Below, in pieces: positions 26,215-36,770 of a stretch of 64,000 nt of DNA. The position numbers and the translations under genes were made by a program. Each line of letters starts with the position of its first letter. The stretch's first letter is position 1. This DNA comes from Pseudoalteromonas neustonica (GTDB lineage Bacteria > Pseudomonadota > Gammaproteobacteria > Enterobacterales > Alteromonadaceae). Location of the stretch: positions 620,001 to 684,000 of the forward strand of contig NZ_BDDS01000001.1 in the NCBI RefSeq assembly GCF_001653135.1, in the 5' to 3' direction. A model generated the notes under the pieces. That model ran no database searches. It had not been told where the DNA came from and saw nothing but the letters and a program-made list of their open reading frames with translations.

Positions 26215-27426
26215 ATGAGAAGAGCCGTTATTACGGGCATCGGTGTTGTATCAAGCATCGGTAACAACAAAGAAGAAGTATTAGAATCGTTAAAAACAGG
26301 TAAAAGCGGCATCGCTTTTAACCCAGAATTTGCTGAATATAAATTACGTAGTAATGTATCAGGCAAAATTGATATTGACGTTAAAGAGTTTGTTGACCGT
26401 AAAGCAATGCGCTTTATGGGGGATGCTGCTGCTTATTCGTATATTTCGATGGCACAAGCAATAGATGATTCAGGTTTATCTGATGATCAAGTATCAAATG
26501 AACGCACTGGTATTATTGTAGGTTCTGGTGGTGGTTCATCTAAATGGCAAGTAGAAGCGGCCGATATTTTACGTGAAAAAGGCGTAAAACGTGTAGGCCC
26601 TTACATGGTACCACGTACTATGGCAAGTACCACGTCAGCATGTTTAGCAACACCGTTTAAAATCAAAGGTGTTAACTACTCAATCAGCTCAGCATGTGCA
26701 ACCTCTGCACACTGTATTGGTAATGCCGTAGAGCAAATCCAATTAGGCAAGCAAGACGTTGTTTTTGCTGGTGGCGGTGAAGAGTTACATTGGACGCTAG
26801 CAATGGAATTTGACGCAATGGGCGCACTTTCTACTAAATATAACGAAACGCCTGAAAAAGCGTCACGCACATATGATGCAAACCGCGATGGTTTTGTTAT
26901 ATCTGGCGGTGGCGGTATTGTTGTTGTTGAAGAGTTAGAACATGCACTTGCTCGTGGCGCACATATTTATGCTGAGATTGTTGGTTACGGTGCAACATCT
27001 GATGGCTATGACATGGTTGCTCCATCAGGTGAAGGTGCGGCACGTTGTATGCGTCAAGCAATGCAAGATGTAGATAGCATTGATTACCTAAACACTCATG
27101 GTACATCGACACCTGTAGGTGATGTGAAAGAATTAGGTGCAATTCAAGAAGTATTCGGTGGTAATTCACCAATGATCAGTGCAACTAAAGCAATGACCGG
27201 GCATGCACTGGGCGCTGCTGGTGTGCATGAAGCTATTTTCTCACTACTGATGTTAGAGCACAGTTTTGTTGCACCTTCAATCAATATTGATGAACTTGAT
27301 GAACAAGCTGCTGGCTTAAACATTATCACTGAGCGTAAAGACGTTGAGCTAAATACTGTTATGTCTAACAGCTTTGGTTTTGGTGGCACTAACGCCACGC
27401 TAGTGATGAGTAAATATAAAGGCTAA
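26215..27426 (+). CDS. fabB: 3-oxoacyl-ACP synthase I
   Basis: The product has 403 residues, the usual KAS I length. The Cys-His-His triad is visible in [22 protein letters not shown] and [12 protein letters not shown]. It extends acyl-ACP during fatty acid synthesis and is needed for unsaturated fatty acids, which agrees with the FabR-like operator upstream. KAS I rather than KAS II (FabF) is inferred from the short length, the [10 protein letters not shown] sequence and the pdxB neighbour as in enterics. A terminator follows directly. Confidence 0.93.
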   Translation: MRRAVITGIGVVSSIGNNKEEVLESLKTGKSGIAFNPEFAEYKLRSNVSGKIDIDVKEFVDRKAMRFMGDAAAYSYISMAQAIDDSGLSDDQVSNERTGIIVGSGGGSSKWQVEAADILREKGVKRVGPYMVPRTMASTTSACLATPFKIKGVNYSISSACATSAHCIGNAVEQIQLGKQDVVFAGGGEELHWTLAMEFDAMGALSTKYNETPEKASRTYDANRDGFVISGGGGIVVVEELEHALARGAHIYAEIVGYGATSDGYDMVAPSGEGAARCMRQAMQDVDSIDYLNTHGTSTPVGDVKELGAIQEVFGGNSPMISATKAMTGHALGAAGVHEAIFSLLMLEHSFVAPSINIDELDEQAAGLNIITERKDVELNTVMSNSFGFGGTNATLVMSKYKG

Positions 27427-27450
27427 TTAGTCAAAAGTTAGTTAGTTTAG

Positions 27451-27476
27451 AAGCCGAGCAACTTGCTCGGCTTTTT
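27451..27476 (+). terminator. Terminator after fabB
   Basis: The hairpin AAGCCGAGCAA / TTGCTCGGCTT, ending in a T run, starts 25 bp after the fabB stop. Confidence 0.9.
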
Positions 27477-27537
27477 CGTTTTCAAAGCGAGCTATGTTCG
27501 TTACAATGGCGGCTCTTCGTGCCAACAGGATTTGTTA

Positions 27538-28656
27538 ATGAAAATACTTGCTGATCAAAATATGCCACTTGTTGAGCAATACTTTGCTGATTTTGGTGAA
27601 GTAACGCGTTTCGATGGGCGTACTTTACAAAGTGAACAGTTAATCGATGTTGATGTATTACTTACGCGTTCAGTTACGCAGGTTAATAGCGCATTGCTTC
27701 ACAGTGCAAATAAATTGAAGTTTGTAGGTACTGCAACCATTGGTATCGATCATATAGACACCGCACTTTTAAAAGATCGTAATATCGCATTTACAAGTGC
27801 GCCTGGGTGTAATGCAATAGCAGTTGCTGAATATGTAATTAGTAGTATTTTTGCTTTGTGCCAAGAAAATGCAAGTAGTATTGAAGGCAAGACAATTGGT
27901 ATTGTTGGGGTTGGAAGCATAGGTAGTTGTTTGCGTGAAAAGTTAAAAGCGCTAAATGTCACCGTATTACTGTGCGATCCACCTAAATATGAAGCCGGGC
28001 AGCTTGATGAACATCAAGATCTAGAGTTGCTACTAACTCAATCTGACATCGTAACATTTCATGTTCCTTTGATAAAAACAGGCAAACACAACACGTTGCA
28101 TTTGCTGAATAAAGCACGTTTGTTAGCGCTCAAAGCCGGTACTATTATCATCAATGCCAGCAGAGGCGATGTTATTGATAATCAAGCCTTGCTTGAGGTA
28201 ATGCAAGATGGTGCACAACTTGATTTAGTTATTGACGTATGGGAAAACGAACCCACAATATTAACTGAGCTTCTTGAATATACACGATTGGCAAGTGTGC
28301 ATATTGCAGGGCACACACTTGAAGGTAAAGCACGTGGTACACAAATGCTGTATCAAAAGCTATGTGAACTTGAAAAGGTCGAAGCGAAGAAATCCTTAGC
28401 TGATTTTTTACCTGTACCAAGTATTACGGATATTAACCTGCAGGAAACATTTGATATACCTGATCTTGGTCAACTTATTCATCTTATCTATGATGTGCGC
28501 CGAGATGACGGTATTTTACGACGAGATTTGGTAAATCAAGGTTTTGATAGCCTTAGAAAAAACTATCCAATTAGGCGTGAATTCAGCACGCTAAATATCA
28601 CAGGCGCAAATCAGCATGCAGATGTACTAGCGGCGCTCGGGTTTAACTTAATATAA
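27538..28656 (+). CDS. pdxB: Erythronate-4-phosphate dehydrogenase
   Basis: The product has 372 residues, a D-2-hydroxyacid dehydrogenase with a C-terminal PdxB-specific dimerisation domain of about 90 residues. The nucleotide-binding GIVGVGSIGSCL and the catalytic Arg in NASRGDVIDN, Glu and His (AGHTLEGKARG) are present. It acts in the second step of pyridoxal 5'-phosphate synthesis. The ATG at 27538 (MKILADQNMP) is the standard start; the frame before it runs through the fabB terminator. It is followed 44 bp later by asd. Confidence 0.95.
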   Translation: MKILADQNMPLVEQYFADFGEVTRFDGRTLQSEQLIDVDVLLTRSVTQVNSALLHSANKLKFVGTATIGIDHIDTALLKDRNIAFTSAPGCNAIAVAEYVISSIFALCQENASSIEGKTIGIVGVGSIGSCLREKLKALNVTVLLCDPPKYEAGQLDEHQDLELLLTQSDIVTFHVPLIKTGKHNTLHLLNKARLLALKAGTIIINASRGDVIDNQALLEVMQDGAQLDLVIDVWENEPTILTELLEYTRLASVHIAGHTLEGKARGTQMLYQKLCELEKVEAKKSLADFLPVPSITDINLQETFDIPDLGQLIHLIYDVRRDDGILRRDLVNQGFDSLRKNYPIRREFSTLNITGANQHADVLAALGFNLI

Positions 28657-28700
28657 TTTAGACAATGGCCATAAGGGCGGTTGTTAATAGAGGAATACAC

Positions 28701-29717
28701 ATGTCACAAAAATATAATGTTGCCGTACTTGGTGCTACAGGTCTTGTTGGCCGCCAAATTATTGAAACGTTAGAAGATCGTAAGTTTCCTGTTGATCAAT
28801 TATTTTTATTGGCAAGCAGCCGCAGTGCCGGTGAAGATATTAAGTTTCGTGGTGAAACTATCGAAGTGCAAGATGTTGAAGGTTTTGACTTTAGTCAAGC
28901 GCATATTGGCTTGTTTTCAGCAGGTGGCAGTGTGTCAGAAAAATATGCACCGATTGCAGCTGATGCGGGCTGTATAGTTATTGATAACACATCACATTTT
29001 AGAAATGACTTTGAAGTACCATTGATTGTGCCTGAAGTTAATGCTGCAAGTTTGGCTGATTTCAGAAACCGCAATATTATTGCCAATCCTAACTGCTCAA
29101 CGATTCAAATGATGGTGGCATTAAAGCCGATATACGATGCGTACGGTATTGACCGTATTAATGTATCGACCTATCAAGCAGTATCGGGTGCTGGCAAAGA
29201 AGCCGTTGATGAGCTTGCAAAACAAACTGCAAATCTAATGAATGCGCGCCCAGTTGATAGCCAAGTATTTCCAAAGCAGATGGCATTCAATGTAATCCCA
29301 CAAATTGATGTGTTTGAAGATAACGGCTATACGCGCGAAGAAATGAAAATGGTTAATGAAACCCATAAAATATTGGGTGACACTACTATTGCAGTAAACC
29401 CAACATGTGTGCGAGTACCTGTGTTTTTTGGTCATTCTGAAGCGATAAACATTGAAACACGTATGCCATATGATTTTGAACATGTTAAGCAGTTACTCAA
29501 AGATGCCCCGGGCCTTGAACTTATTGAAGATGAAGGTGATTATCCAACGCCAGTATCAGATGCAAGCGGTAATGATACTGTTTATGTAGGGCGTTTACGT
29601 CAAGATATTTCGCACCCGCATGGATTAAATATGTGGGTTGTTAGCGATAATACCCGAAAAGGCGCAGCTACTAATAGTGTACAAATAGCTGAAGAGCTTA
29701 TTGCAAATTATCTTTAA
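28701..29717 (+). CDS. asd: Aspartate-semialdehyde dehydrogenase
   Basis: The product has 338 residues. N-terminal GATGLVGRQIIETL binds NADP and NPNCSTIQMM carries the catalytic Cys, so unlike E. coli Usg, which occupies the same place after pdxB, this copy looks enzymatically competent. Asd feeds lysine, threonine, methionine and diaminopimelate synthesis. The ATG at 28701 follows GAGGAA. The gene probably forms an operon with pdxB. A second, unrelated type of Asd may exist elsewhere in the genome. Confidence 0.92.
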   Translation: MSQKYNVAVLGATGLVGRQIIETLEDRKFPVDQLFLLASSRSAGEDIKFRGETIEVQDVEGFDFSQAHIGLFSAGGSVSEKYAPIAADAGCIVIDNTSHFRNDFEVPLIVPEVNAASLADFRNRNIIANPNCSTIQMMVALKPIYDAYGIDRINVSTYQAVSGAGKEAVDELAKQTANLMNARPVDSQVFPKQMAFNVIPQIDVFEDNGYTREEMKMVNETHKILGDTTIAVNPTCVRVPVFFGHSEAINIETRMPYDFEHVKQLLKDAPGLELIEDEGDYPTPVSDASGNDTVYVGRLRQDISHPHGLNMWVVSDNTRKGAATNSVQIAEELIANYL

Positions 29718-29730
29718 GAATAAGTAGAAA

Positions 29731-29753
29731 TAGCGGCAAATTGCCGCTTTTTT
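29731..29753 (+). terminator. Terminator after asd
   Basis: The hairpin AGCGGCAA / TTGCCGCT is followed by a T run, 14 bp after the stop. The rest of the gap to fimV (to 30035) is A+T-rich leader with no recognised gene; it must hold the fimV promoter, which I could not place with confidence. Confidence 0.85.
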
Positions 29754-30035
29754 ATTTTTAAACTGCCAAATAATTGCCGCATGATGGCTAAAAGCGTATA
29801 AACTTAACAATAACTATAAAAACTCTTCCGGCTGATAAAATTTAAGCTATTAAGTATCAAAGTGTTGCGATAGATATAAAGACGCAACTGGTTTATAGTT
29901 TGCAACTGGAATAGAGCTTGCAAGAAAATTGAATTAACTATTTTATTTATGTCAGTTATTTCTGCAAGAAATAATCAATGTTTAAGCGCCTGTTTTTTAG
30001 GTGCTGCGTTAACATTTAAACATTAAAGGATCAGC

Positions 30036-33000
30036 ATGCGCGGTTTAGCTACACTCCTCTTATTAGCGTCTGCATTGGTGGCAACACCAATATACTCCCA
30101 AGACGGCACCCAACTAAAAGGGCCTAAAGGCGTTGATTACGGCGTTCAAGGGCGTTCAATTGGACCAATAAAGCCAACCGATACGTTATGGCGTATTGCA
30201 GCGAAAGTGCGACCAGATAACTCAGTAAGTATTTATCAGGTGATGCAGGCATTGTATGAGAAAAACCCCAATTCATTTTTAGATCAAAATCTAAATCATA
30301 TGCGTGATGGCGCGTACCTCAAAATACCTACACTACGCGAAATTCGTAACATTAGTCCTCAATTAGCAAAACAACGATCTGAGCAAGATGATGACTTATG
30401 GGATAAAAAGAAAAACGGAACATTAACCCAAAGTGATATCGAAAGCTCCAAAACAAAAGTAACACAAGCGCGAAAAGTTGATGTTGACGAAGCAAAAAAA
30501 GAATTAAAACAAGAAATCAACACGATAAAAACCGAGCAAGGTACGCAACTTGTTGAGTTGCAAAAGCAATTTAAATCATCAGTTGAAAATGTTGAAGAGA
30601 TCTTAGTTGAAAATAATAATTTAAAAAAGCAGCTAACCGGTATTTCTAAAGAGCTCGAAAAAGTGCGAAATCAGCTAGGACAAGATAGTGAAATTCAGCA
30701 GCAACTAAAAGAGTTAATTGCAAAGCAAAATGAGTTTATAGAGCAGCAAAAGGTAAAAAAGCAACAAGAGGAGAGTGAGTTTGATTTTGCCGCGTTATTG
30801 GCAAATCCGTTTGTTCTTATTTTACTAATGACGATACCGGCTTTATTAATTGTTTTTGCAGTGGTGATGTTTTTACGTAAACGTAATAAAGAAGATGAAG
30901 TAATTGACGACGATGAGTTTTTACCACAAAGCCCTAGTTATGTTCCAGACGAAGATATTGATTTAGGCCCCTCAATAGATCCTATCATTCCTGATCCAGT
31001 ACAAGATGATTTAAGTGTCCAACTCGATGATAACTTAGACAGCGATATGCTGCCTGATGATGACATTATTTTTGATGACAGTATTGATGATGAAAGTATT
31101 GATGACGATTTTGAAGATGGCGACAGTCTATTAAATCAAGACGAACTCGATGGTCTATTAAGTGATGACATTGTATTTGATGATGAAGTCAAAGAAGATG
31201 ATGAGTTAGATATCTTCATGCAGCAAGATTTTGACCAACAAGACGATGATAGTTTAGGCGATGATATCGACTTGGATCTTGATGCCGAAAAAGGTGACGG
31301 GGATATTTTAAGTGCAGAAGACCTAGATGACTTATTTGCAGAAGATGCCGTTGACAGCTCTTCTGCGCCTGCAAACGGGGAAATTGATGATTCCCTCGAT
31401 GAGTTAGAATCAGATGATGCCCTTGCTGCGCTCAGTGAAGAACTTGCTAGTGAAGATGATGACTTTGATATAGATGAACTCATCGATGCACAAAGTTCTG
31501 TTAACGAAGAGCCAGAACTTGATGTACTTAATAATAACGACACTGATTTTGACTTGGACGACATTGACAGCCTTATTGATGATGCTGCCGCGGAGCCTGA
31601 AAAACCAGCCGAGTTAGTTGATGAAGACGACACTGATTTTGACTTGGACGACATTGACAGCCTTATTGATGATGCTGCCGCGGAGCCTGAAAAACCAGCC
31701 GAGTTAGTCGATGAAGACGACACTGATTTTGACTTGGACGACATTGACAGCTTAATTGATGACGCTGCCGCAGAGCCTGAAAAACCAGCCGAGTTAGTCG
31801 ATGAAGACGACACTGATTTTGACTTGGACGACATTGATAGCCTTATTGATGATGCTGCCGCAGAGCCTGAAAAACCAACAGAGTTAGTCGATGAAGACGA
31901 CACTGATTTTGATTTAGACGACATTGACAGCTTAATTGATGACGCAGCCGCAGAGCCTGAAAAACCAGCAGAGTTAGTCGATGAAGACGACACTGATTTT
32001 GATTTAGACGACATTGACAGCTTAATTGATGACGCAGCCGCAGAGCCTGAAAAACCAGCCGAGTTAGTCGATGAAGACGACACTGATTTTGACTTGGACG
32101 ACATTGATAGCCTTATTGATGATGCTGCCGCAGAGCCTGAAAAACCAACAGAGCTGGTCGATGAAGACGACACTGATTTTGACTTAGACGATATTGATAG
32201 TTTAATCGATGATGTTGATCACAATACTGATTTAGATGAAGCCCTTTCTGATTCAATGAATGAATTATCAGGTGTTGAAGATGAGCTTAATCTAGATGAA
32301 GTAGAATCACTAGTATCGAGCTTAGCCGATGAGCCTGAAGTTGAACCAGAGCCTGAAGTTGAACCAGAGCCTGAAGTTGAACCAGAGCCTGAAGTTGAAC
32401 CAGAGCCTGAAGTTGAACCAGAGCCTGAAGTTGAACCAGAGCCTGAAGTTGAACCAGAGCCCGAAGTTGAACCAGAGCCTGACGTTGAACCAGAGCTTGA
32501 AGTTGAACCAGAGCCTGAAGTTGAACCAGAGCCAGAAGCTGAACCAGAGCCAGAGGCTGAACCAGAGCCAGAAGTTGAACCAGAGCCTGAAGTTGAACCA
32601 GAGCTTGAAGTTGAACCAGAGCTTGAAGTTGAACCAGAGCCTGAAGTTGAACCAGAGCCTGAAGTTGAACCAGAGCCTGAAGTTGAACCAGAGCCAGAAG
32701 CTGAACCAGAGCCAGAGGCTGAACCAGAGCCAGAAGTTGAACCAGAGCCAGAAGCTGAACCAGAGCCAGAAGTTGAACCAGAGCCCGAAGTTGAACCAGA
32801 GCCAGAAGAAGAACCAGAGCCTGAAGTTGAACCAGAGCCTGAAGTTGAATCAGAGCTTGAAGAAGAATCAGAGCCTGAAGTTGAATCAGAGCTTGAGGTT
32901 GAACCAGAGCCTGAAGTTGAATCAGAGCTCGAAGAAGAATCAGAGCCTGAAGTTGAACCAGAGCCAGAAGTTGAACCAGAGCTTGAAGTTGAACCAGAGC

Positions 33001-34448
33001 CAGAAGTTGAACCAGAGCCCGAAGTTGAATCAGAGCCTGAAGTTGAACCAGAGCCTGAAGTTGAATCAGAGCCTGAAGTTGAACCAGAGCCTGAAATTGA
33101 ATCAGAGCCCGAAGAAGAATCTGAGCCTGAAGTTGAATCAGGGCCAGAAGTTGAACCAGAGCCCGAAGTTGAACCAGAGCCTGAAATTGAACCAGAGCCT
33201 GAAATTGAACCAGAGCTTGAGGTTGAGCCAGAGATAGATCTTTTAGATGATAGCTTGCTGGATGAAGTAAGTGAGGATTCTGCAGATGATTTATTGGATG
33301 AAGACGATTTATTAGAAGAATATAACGATCCATCATTAAAAAGTGTTGATGAGCTCCTTAGTGAGTTGCAAGAGGAAGACGACTATGTGGAAACACCACA
33401 ATGGTCTGACATTGATGAACTAGATGATGATATAGAAGAAGTTGAAATTGATTTAGGTGATGATCCACTTGCCGATGAAATTGATTTAGCTGTAGATGAT
33501 GAAGATTTAAATAATGAGATAGTGACACCTAGCAAAGAGCTAAGTGAGTATCCGGATCTCGAGCTTGATGATGAAGATGATAGCTTAATTGAAGAGAATG
33601 ACTCTTCTGATCTGCTGTTAAGTCAAGCAGAACAAGATCTTGCTAATGCTATGGCAGGTGGTGAAGATTTAAATAGCTTAGATCATGATTTTGATGATGA
33701 ATTATTGATTGAAGATGAATTACTCAGTGGTGAGGTTCAAGAGCAAGAGCCTGTAGCTGATACACAGGAAAAAGAATCTGTAAATAAGCCGGCAGATGAA
33801 TCTATTGGCAGTGAATTAAGTGCTGATGATTTAAATAGCGATTTTGCAGCAGAGCTTGATAACACATTTGATCACTCTGACGACACTCAAATGAAGTCAG
33901 ATCTTAGCTCTTTCTCAGATGAGGAGCTTGATGATGATTTCATGGCAGATCTTACCCAAACTGACTTTGATTCACTTTTAAGTGAATTAGGAGAACCTGA
34001 GGATTTAGAGATAGATGATAGCTCTGAATTTGATGTTGATTTTAATGCGTTATTAAGTGACGATTTAGACGCAATTGAAGAGCTATCCGAAATAGAAGAA
34101 TCGCTTCCAGAAAAAAGCACAAATGTTGATGATGGTGCGTTAGATGAAGAGTTCGTTGATATTGATTCATTGATTGAGCAAAGTGATGATCTAAATAGTG
34201 ATCATGAACCTTATAATGATGTGAATATAGATGTCGGTTTAAGTGAATTTGATGCTTTGCTTGCAGGCGATAACCCAACAGACGTAGATGCTGAAAGTGG
34301 TGGCTACTCTGCAAAGCTAGACTTAGCACGTGCTTATATTGAAATAGATGATATGGATGCAGCGCTTGAGGCGATCGATGATGTTATTGAAAATGGCCCT
34401 GAAGAAGTACAAGAAGAGGCGCAAAGTCTTAAAGCAAAATTAATATAA
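30036..34448 (+). CDS. fimV: FimV-family polar hub protein with long acidic repeats
   Basis: The product has 1470 residues. In order: a signal peptide (1-21); a FimV N-terminal/LysM-like peptidoglycan-binding region (about 45-110, [30 protein letters not shown]); a coiled coil (about 145-245); one membrane helix (about 256-280). The cytoplasmic part is very acidic, and the final 48 residues are a conserved FimV TPR motif ([23 protein letters not shown]). Two repeat arrays lie in the acidic part: about 7.5 units of 30 residues (502-726) and about 50 VEPEPE-type hexapeptides (767-1066). FimV/HubP proteins organise the cell pole (flagella, pili, chemotaxis). AAAGGA precedes the ATG. Confidence 0.93.
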   Translation: MRGLATLLLLASALVATPIYSQDGTQLKGPKGVDYGVQGRSIGPIKPTDTLWRIAAKVRPDNSVSIYQVMQALYEKNPNSFLDQNLNHMRDGAYLKIPTLREIRNISPQLAKQRSEQDDDLWDKKKNGTLTQSDIESSKTKVTQARKVDVDEAKKELKQEINTIKTEQGTQLVELQKQFKSSVENVEEILVENNNLKKQLTGISKELEKVRNQLGQDSEIQQQLKELIAKQNEFIEQQKVKKQQEESEFDFAALLANPFVLILLMTIPALLIVFAVVMFLRKRNKEDEVIDDDEFLPQSPSYVPDEDIDLGPSIDPIIPDPVQDDLSVQLDDNLDSDMLPDDDIIFDDSIDDESIDDDFEDGDSLLNQDELDGLLSDDIVFDDEVKEDDELDIFMQQDFDQQDDDSLGDDIDLDLDAEKGDGDILSAEDLDDLFAEDAVDSSSAPANGEIDDSLDELESDDALAALSEELASEDDDFDIDELIDAQSSVNEEPELDVLNNNDTDFDLDDIDSLIDDAAAEPEKPAELVDEDDTDFDLDDIDSLIDDAAAEPEKPAELVDEDDTDFDLDDIDSLIDDAAAEPEKPAELVDEDDTDFDLDDIDSLIDDAAAEPEKPTELVDEDDTDFDLDDIDSLIDDAAAEPEKPAELVDEDDTDFDLDDIDSLIDDAAAEPEKPAELVDEDDTDFDLDDIDSLIDDAAAEPEKPTELVDEDDTDFDLDDIDSLIDDVDHNTDLDEALSDSMNELSGVEDELNLDEVESLVSSLADEPEVEPEPEVEPEPEVEPEPEVEPEPEVEPEPEVEPEPEVEPEPEVEPEPDVEPELEVEPEPEVEPEPEAEPEPEAEPEPEVEPEPEVEPELEVEPELEVEPEPEVEPEPEVEPEPEVEPEPEAEPEPEAEPEPEVEPEPEAEPEPEVEPEPEVEPEPEEEPEPEVEPEPEVESELEEESEPEVESELEVEPEPEVESELEEESEPEVEPEPEVEPELEVEPEPEVEPEPEVESEPEVEPEPEVESEPEVEPEPEIESEPEEESEPEVESGPEVEPEPEVEPEPEIEPEPEIEPELEVEPEIDLLDDSLLDEVSEDSADDLLDEDDLLEEYNDPSLKSVDELLSELQEEDDYVETPQWSDIDELDDDIEEVEIDLGDDPLADEIDLAVDDEDLNNEIVTPSKELSEYPDLELDDEDDSLIEENDSSDLLLSQAEQDLANAMAGGEDLNSLDHDFDDELLIEDELLSGEVQEQEPVADTQEKESVNKPADESIGSELSADDLNSDFAAELDNTFDHSDDTQMKSDLSSFSDEELDDDFMADLTQTDFDSLLSELGEPEDLEIDDSSEFDVDFNALLSDDLDAIEELSEIEESLPEKSTNVDDGALDEEFVDIDSLIEQSDDLNSDHEPYNDVNIDVGLSEFDALLAGDNPTDVDAESGGYSAKLDLARAYIEIDDMDAALEAIDDVIENGPEEVQEEAQSLKAKLI
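31539..32213 (+). repeat. 90-bp tandem repeat inside fimV
   Basis: About 7.5 units of exactly 90 bp, with starts at 31539, 31629, 31719, 31809, 31899, 31989, 32079 and 32169. Each encodes [20 protein letters not shown] followed by [10 protein letters not shown]. Most differences between units are silent (GAC/GAT, TTG/TTA) or Ala/Thr. Confidence 0.95.
32334..33231 (+). repeat. 18-bp (VEPEPE) tandem repeat inside fimV
   Basis: About 50 units of GTTGAACCAGAGCCTGAA and variants encode VEPEPE hexapeptides. Variants change Pro to Ser or Leu and Val to Ala, Ile or Glu; variation rises towards the 3' end. All three plus frames stay largely open because the unit is a multiple of three and lacks stops. 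Confidence 0.95.
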
Positions 34449-34451
34449 ATA

Positions 34452-34730
34452 TATACCCAAGCCACCTCGAGATGCGAGCGTCGTTGGAATTTAAAGCGGT
34501 TTAGAGAAGGCATTGATTGCAAGTAATAGTGGTTCTATTGTTAAAATCAATCTCTTATAAAAGTATCATAGTATAAATCGCTTTAAAAACAAACCGTTGG
34601 AGGGCGTTTCACAGGTACTTTCTCTCATCGTTGTTACTTCTTAAAATGGATTGCCATTGTTGCAAAGTAACGCCTTGATATTAAGCTCCTGTGAAACGCG
34701 AATTCTGCATCTTGAGGTGACTTGGGTATA
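34452..34730 (-). repeat. Family A dispersed inverted-repeat element, copy 2 (inverted)
   Basis: This element of 279 bp starts TATACCCAAGCCACCTCGAG and ends CTTGAGGTGACTTGGGTATA. Its inner parts are the reverse complement of copies 1 and 3 (GCGTTTCACAGG / CCTGTGAAACGC and AAAGCGGTTTA / TAAATCGCTTT), so it lies in the opposite orientation. It begins 4 bp after the fimV stop and, together with the next terminator, fills most of the gap before truA. Confidence 0.85.
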
Positions 34731-34762
34731 GTATCCACATAACAAAATATCCACATAACAAA

Positions 34763-34797
34763 AAATGGAGGGCAAACTTAGTTTCCCCTCCATTTTT
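34763..34797 (+). terminator. Terminator downstream of fimV
   Basis: The hairpin AATGGAGGG / CCCTCCATT ends in TTTTATT. Just before it is a tandem pair of TATCCACATAACAAAA (34732-34763). From 34798 to 34917 I see only the truA leader. Confidence 0.8.
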
Positions 34798-34917
34798 ATT
34801 GCAATTGAAAACTCAGCACCTTACAGCCATAGGTTTATTTGCATTGAGTCGCTTTTATTGCAGCGTGAGATAGCATAAAATGCCCCGTTCATTAGCACAG
34901 TAGGTAAAGCAGTTATT

Positions 34918-35712
34918 ATGCGAGTAGCACTTGGAGTTGAATACAATGGCGCCCGTTACAGTGGTTGGCAACGTCAATCTCATGTAAATAGTGTACAACA
35001 AGAAGTAGAAACTGCGTTATCGCGCATTTGTAATCATCCAGTTGAAATCATCTGCGCCGGACGCACTGATGCAGGGGTGCACGGGACAGGGCAAGTAATA
35101 CATTTTAACACTGATGCAGATCGCGATATGGTTGCATTTACCCTAGGTATGAACACTTTACTGCCAAAAGACATCGCTATTCGTTTCGCAAAGCCTGTCA
35201 ATGATGATTTTCATGCTCGTTTTAGTGCTACTGCACGTCGTTATCGCTATGTTATTTATAATAATCCACTTCGTGGTGCGGTCCTTAATGAAGGTGTTAC
35301 CCATTACCATCACGCACTTGATGAGACAAAAATGCAAGAGGCATGTCAGTACTTAATAGGTAAGCATGATTTCACTTCATTTCGCGCGATACATTGCCAA
35401 GCAAATACGGCTATTCGCACTATTCATCATTTATCTGTTGAGCGTCAAGGCAGTTATGTCATCATTGATATAAAAGCAAATGCATTCTTACATCACATGG
35501 TTCGTAATATTACGGGTTGTTTAACTGATATAGGTATTCACAAGCAAGAGCCGATATGGCTTAAAGAGCTTCTTGATTTAAAAGAACGCGCTAAAGCAAG
35601 TGCAACAGCAAAAGCTGCTGGTTTATATTTAGTCGATGTAGATTATCCAGTCGAGTTTGAAATACCGTCAACGCCGTTAGGCCCTTTATTTTTGCCTGAG
35701 ACACACGGTTAG
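34918..35712 (+). CDS. truA: tRNA pseudouridine(38-40) synthase
   Basis: The product has 264 residues. The catalytic Asp is in [14 protein letters not shown], and RRYRYVIYN and [11 protein letters not shown] are further TruA motifs. It isomerises uridines 38-40 in the anticodon stem of many tRNAs. It is the first gene of a plus-strand cluster ending with purF. Confidence 0.96.
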   Translation: MRVALGVEYNGARYSGWQRQSHVNSVQQEVETALSRICNHPVEIICAGRTDAGVHGTGQVIHFNTDADRDMVAFTLGMNTLLPKDIAIRFAKPVNDDFHARFSATARRYRYVIYNNPLRGAVLNEGVTHYHHALDETKMQEACQYLIGKHDFTSFRAIHCQANTAIRTIHHLSVERQGSYVIIDIKANAFLHHMVRNITGCLTDIGIHKQEPIWLKELLDLKERAKASATAKAAGLYLVDVDYPVEFEIPSTPLGPLFLPETHG

Positions 35713-35871
35713 TTGTCGTTAATTTAAACGATTAATTGCAGGGGTTTCACTACTAAGACCAGTTTTTTATACCGCCTGTGTGGAATTCATGTTTTAATTG
35801 ATAAAATTTGTCTGTCATCATAACTTGGCAGGAACGCAGCAAAGCACCGAATAGTATTAAGAGAGTTGCAA

Positions 35872-36747
35872 ATGAGTTGGCTAGAAAAAATCTTACCTAA
35901 AACAACAAAATCTTCAGGTCGTAAAGAGATCCCTGAAGGTGTTTGGGCAAAATGTACAGACTGTGATTCAATTCTATATAAAGCTGAATTAGAGAAATCA
36001 CTCCATGTATGTCCTAAGTGTGATCATCACATGCGTATTAGTGGCCGTAAACGTCTTGAACACTTTTTAGATGAAGGTGAACGTCAAGAATTAGGGACAC
36101 AACACGAGCCAAAAGATATTTTAAAGTTTAAAGACTCAAAAAAATATTCTGATCGTATCACTGCAGCGCAAAAATCAAGCGGTGAGAAAGATGCGTTAGT
36201 CGCAATTAAAGGTCGTCTAAAAGGTATTCCAGTTGCAGCAGTTGCATTCGAATTCTCATTTATGGGCGGTTCAATGGCATCGGTAGTAGGGGCACGTTTT
36301 GTTGATGCTGTTGATCAATGTTTAGAGCATAACATGCCGCTTATTTGTTTTTCAGCGTCAGGTGGTGCACGTATGCAAGAAGCTCTTATGTCGCTTATGC
36401 AAATGGCAAAAACAAGTGCTGCACTTGCTAAAATGAGTGAAAAAGGCCTACCGTTTATTTCCGTAATGACCGACCCTACAATGGGTGGTGTATCAGCTTC
36501 ATTAGCGATGCTAGGCGATATAAACGTTGCTGAGCCAAAAGCATTAATTGGTTTTGCGGGTCCGCGTGTTATAGAACAGACAGTGCGCGAAACTTTACCT
36601 GAAGGCTTCCAACGCAGTGAATTCTTACTAGAGCACGGTGCAATCGATATGATTGTTGACCGTCGTGAAATGCGTGACACACTTGCGCGCGTGTTAGCTA
36701 AATTTATGAACTTGCCTTCTACGGAACAAGAGCATAGAGTAGCGTAA
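35872..36747 (+). CDS. accD: Acetyl-CoA carboxylase carboxyltransferase beta subunit
   Basis: The product has 291 residues with an N-terminal zinc ribbon (CTDC and CPKC) and a crotonase-fold carboxyltransferase domain ([43 protein letters not shown]). With AccA it transfers the carboxyl group from biotin to acetyl-CoA, making malonyl-CoA for fatty acid synthesis. ATG at 35872 is the normal start ([10 protein letters not shown]); a TTG two codons upstream is less likely. Confidence 0.96.
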   Translation: MSWLEKILPKTTKSSGRKEIPEGVWAKCTDCDSILYKAELEKSLHVCPKCDHHMRISGRKRLEHFLDEGERQELGTQHEPKDILKFKDSKKYSDRITAAQKSSGEKDALVAIKGRLKGIPVAAVAFEFSFMGGSMASVVGARFVDAVDQCLEHNMPLICFSASGGARMQEALMSLMQMAKTSAALAKMSEKGLPFISVMTDPTMGGVSASLAMLGDINVAEPKALIGFAGPRVIEQTVRETLPEGFQRSEFLLEHGAIDMIVDRREMRDTLARVLAKFMNLPSTEQEHRVA

Positions 36748-36770
36748 ATTTCAGCTTTACTGATCACGCT

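Noticed and set aside
31539-32213. CRISPR-like regular spacing
   Set aside because: The repeats are directly adjacent 90-bp coding units with no unique spacers, and no cas genes are present.
31136-33336. Long open frames on both strands over the fimV repeats (345, 349 and 302 codons)
   Set aside because: They are by-products of 90-bp and 18-bp tandem repeats whose unit length is a multiple of three and has no stops. The products are monotonous (SSKSKS, LVQLQA, LKLNQS) and lack start signals; the fimV frame has a signal peptide and conserved end domains.
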